A DNA stretch of 11,879 nt from Patescibacteria group bacterium (GTDB lineage Bacteria; Patescibacteriota; Microgenomatia; Levybacterales; UBA12049), in contig JAHIGH010000004.1 in the NCBI GenBank assembly GCA_018900295.1, positions 1-11,879 of the forward strand. Reading direction: 5' to 3'. The notes under the pieces were generated by a model. The model was not told where the DNA came from. It was given only the letters and a program-made list of their open reading frames with translations, and made no database searches. This document shows positions 11,743 to 11,879 of the stretch, one piece after another; position 1 is the first letter of the stretch; every line of letters begins with the position of its first letter. A program made the position numbers and the translations under genes.

Positions 11743-11879
11743 ATAAACAAACAAGAAGCCAAACAACAAATTCAAAAGCTCGTTGTAGTAAAAATTTGGG
11801 AATTGTTAGCTGACAAATTAAATTGGGCAGTTTTTGGTGGTGTTGCTGCCGCGATTCATAATAGAAGTTTTTATAGAAT
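11743..11879 (+). CDS. Nucleotidyltransferase-like protein, 5' part only (runs off the window; apparent ATA start)
   Basis: About 45 residues are visible, with a start-like sequence INKQEAKQQIQKL and then KLNWAVFGGVAAAIHNRSFYR. The AVFGGVAAAIH-R stretch is what the first strand and loop of MNT-type and AbiEii-type nucleotidyltransferases look like; the DxD metal motif would follow just past the window edge. The frame is closed by TAA at 11731-11733 and contains no ATG, GTG or TTG before residue 1; the codon at the natural start position is ATA (11743-11745), preceded at a suitable distance by the purine-rich AAGGTAG (11732-11738). Either ATA is used, or an ATG has mutated and the gene is dying with the XRE remnant in front of it. 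An XRE plus nucleotidyltransferase pair would resemble a toxin-antitoxin module; this is inferred. Confidence 0.45.
   Translation, partial: MNKQEAKQQIQKLVVVKIWELLADKLNWAVFGGVAAAIHNRSFYR

Noticed and set aside
7840..11879. Direct repeat of the tRNA-Pro 3' end marking an integrated element
   Set aside because: No second copy of the T-arm/acceptor sequence was found by eye in the rest of the window; no integrase gene is present.
1..11879. Alternative genetic code with TGA as glycine, as in some CPR groups
   Set aside because: TGA ends genes in ordinary overlap positions (1468, 9680) and the large genes need no TGA read-through.

Overview
The window looks like a chromosomal piece of a Patescibacteria/CPR bacterium, possibly Microgenomates-like. 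The pointers are a membrane-anchored PEGA/beta-propeller protein of a type I associate with CPR genomes, compact genes with 4-bp overlaps, almost no visible Shine-Dalgarno sequences, and TATAAT boxes so close to the ATG that messages should be nearly leaderless. TGA is used as an ordinary stop. The assignment is an inference from gene content.

Bases 1-7563 are a cell-envelope region. A 5'-truncated GT4 glycosyltransferase is followed by two overlapping GT4 genes on the plus strand. A third, paralogous GT4 gene converges on them. A WecG/TagA/CpsF (GT26) gene and an mreB gene follow on the minus strand, then a PEGA/propeller gene on the plus strand. Together they suggest synthesis of a surface glycan or exopolysaccharide plus cell-shape control. 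The region is sprinkled with short-period (7-8 bp) tandem repeats whose core is TTGA. They lie at the 3' end of wecG, on both sides of mreB and after the PEGA gene. One long octamer array (4144-4260) lies inside the wecG reading frame, where any change of one unit would shift the frame.

Bases 7630-7856 hold two divergent tRNA genes, Arg(CCU) on minus and Pro(CGG) on plus, with overlapping promoters. Related GGCGA...TCGCC hairpins sit on either side of tRNA-Pro.

Bases 8000-11395 are an AT-rich accessory island beside tRNA-Pro. It holds a small XRE regulator with an operator-like inverted repeat, a PD-(D/E)XK restriction-endonuclease-like gene, a T5orf172/GIY-YIG-like protein, and an N6/N4 DNA methyltransferase piece that keeps the SAM-binding half but lacks the catalytic DPPY half. 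A TPR protein with a HEPN-like C-terminus ends the island. This reads as a restriction-modification or defence module, probably rearranged.

Bases 11396-11879 are a GC-rich, hairpin-rich non-coding stretch, then a frameshifted remnant of a second XRE gene, then the start of a nucleotidyltransferase-like gene whose apparent start codon is ATA and which runs off the window.
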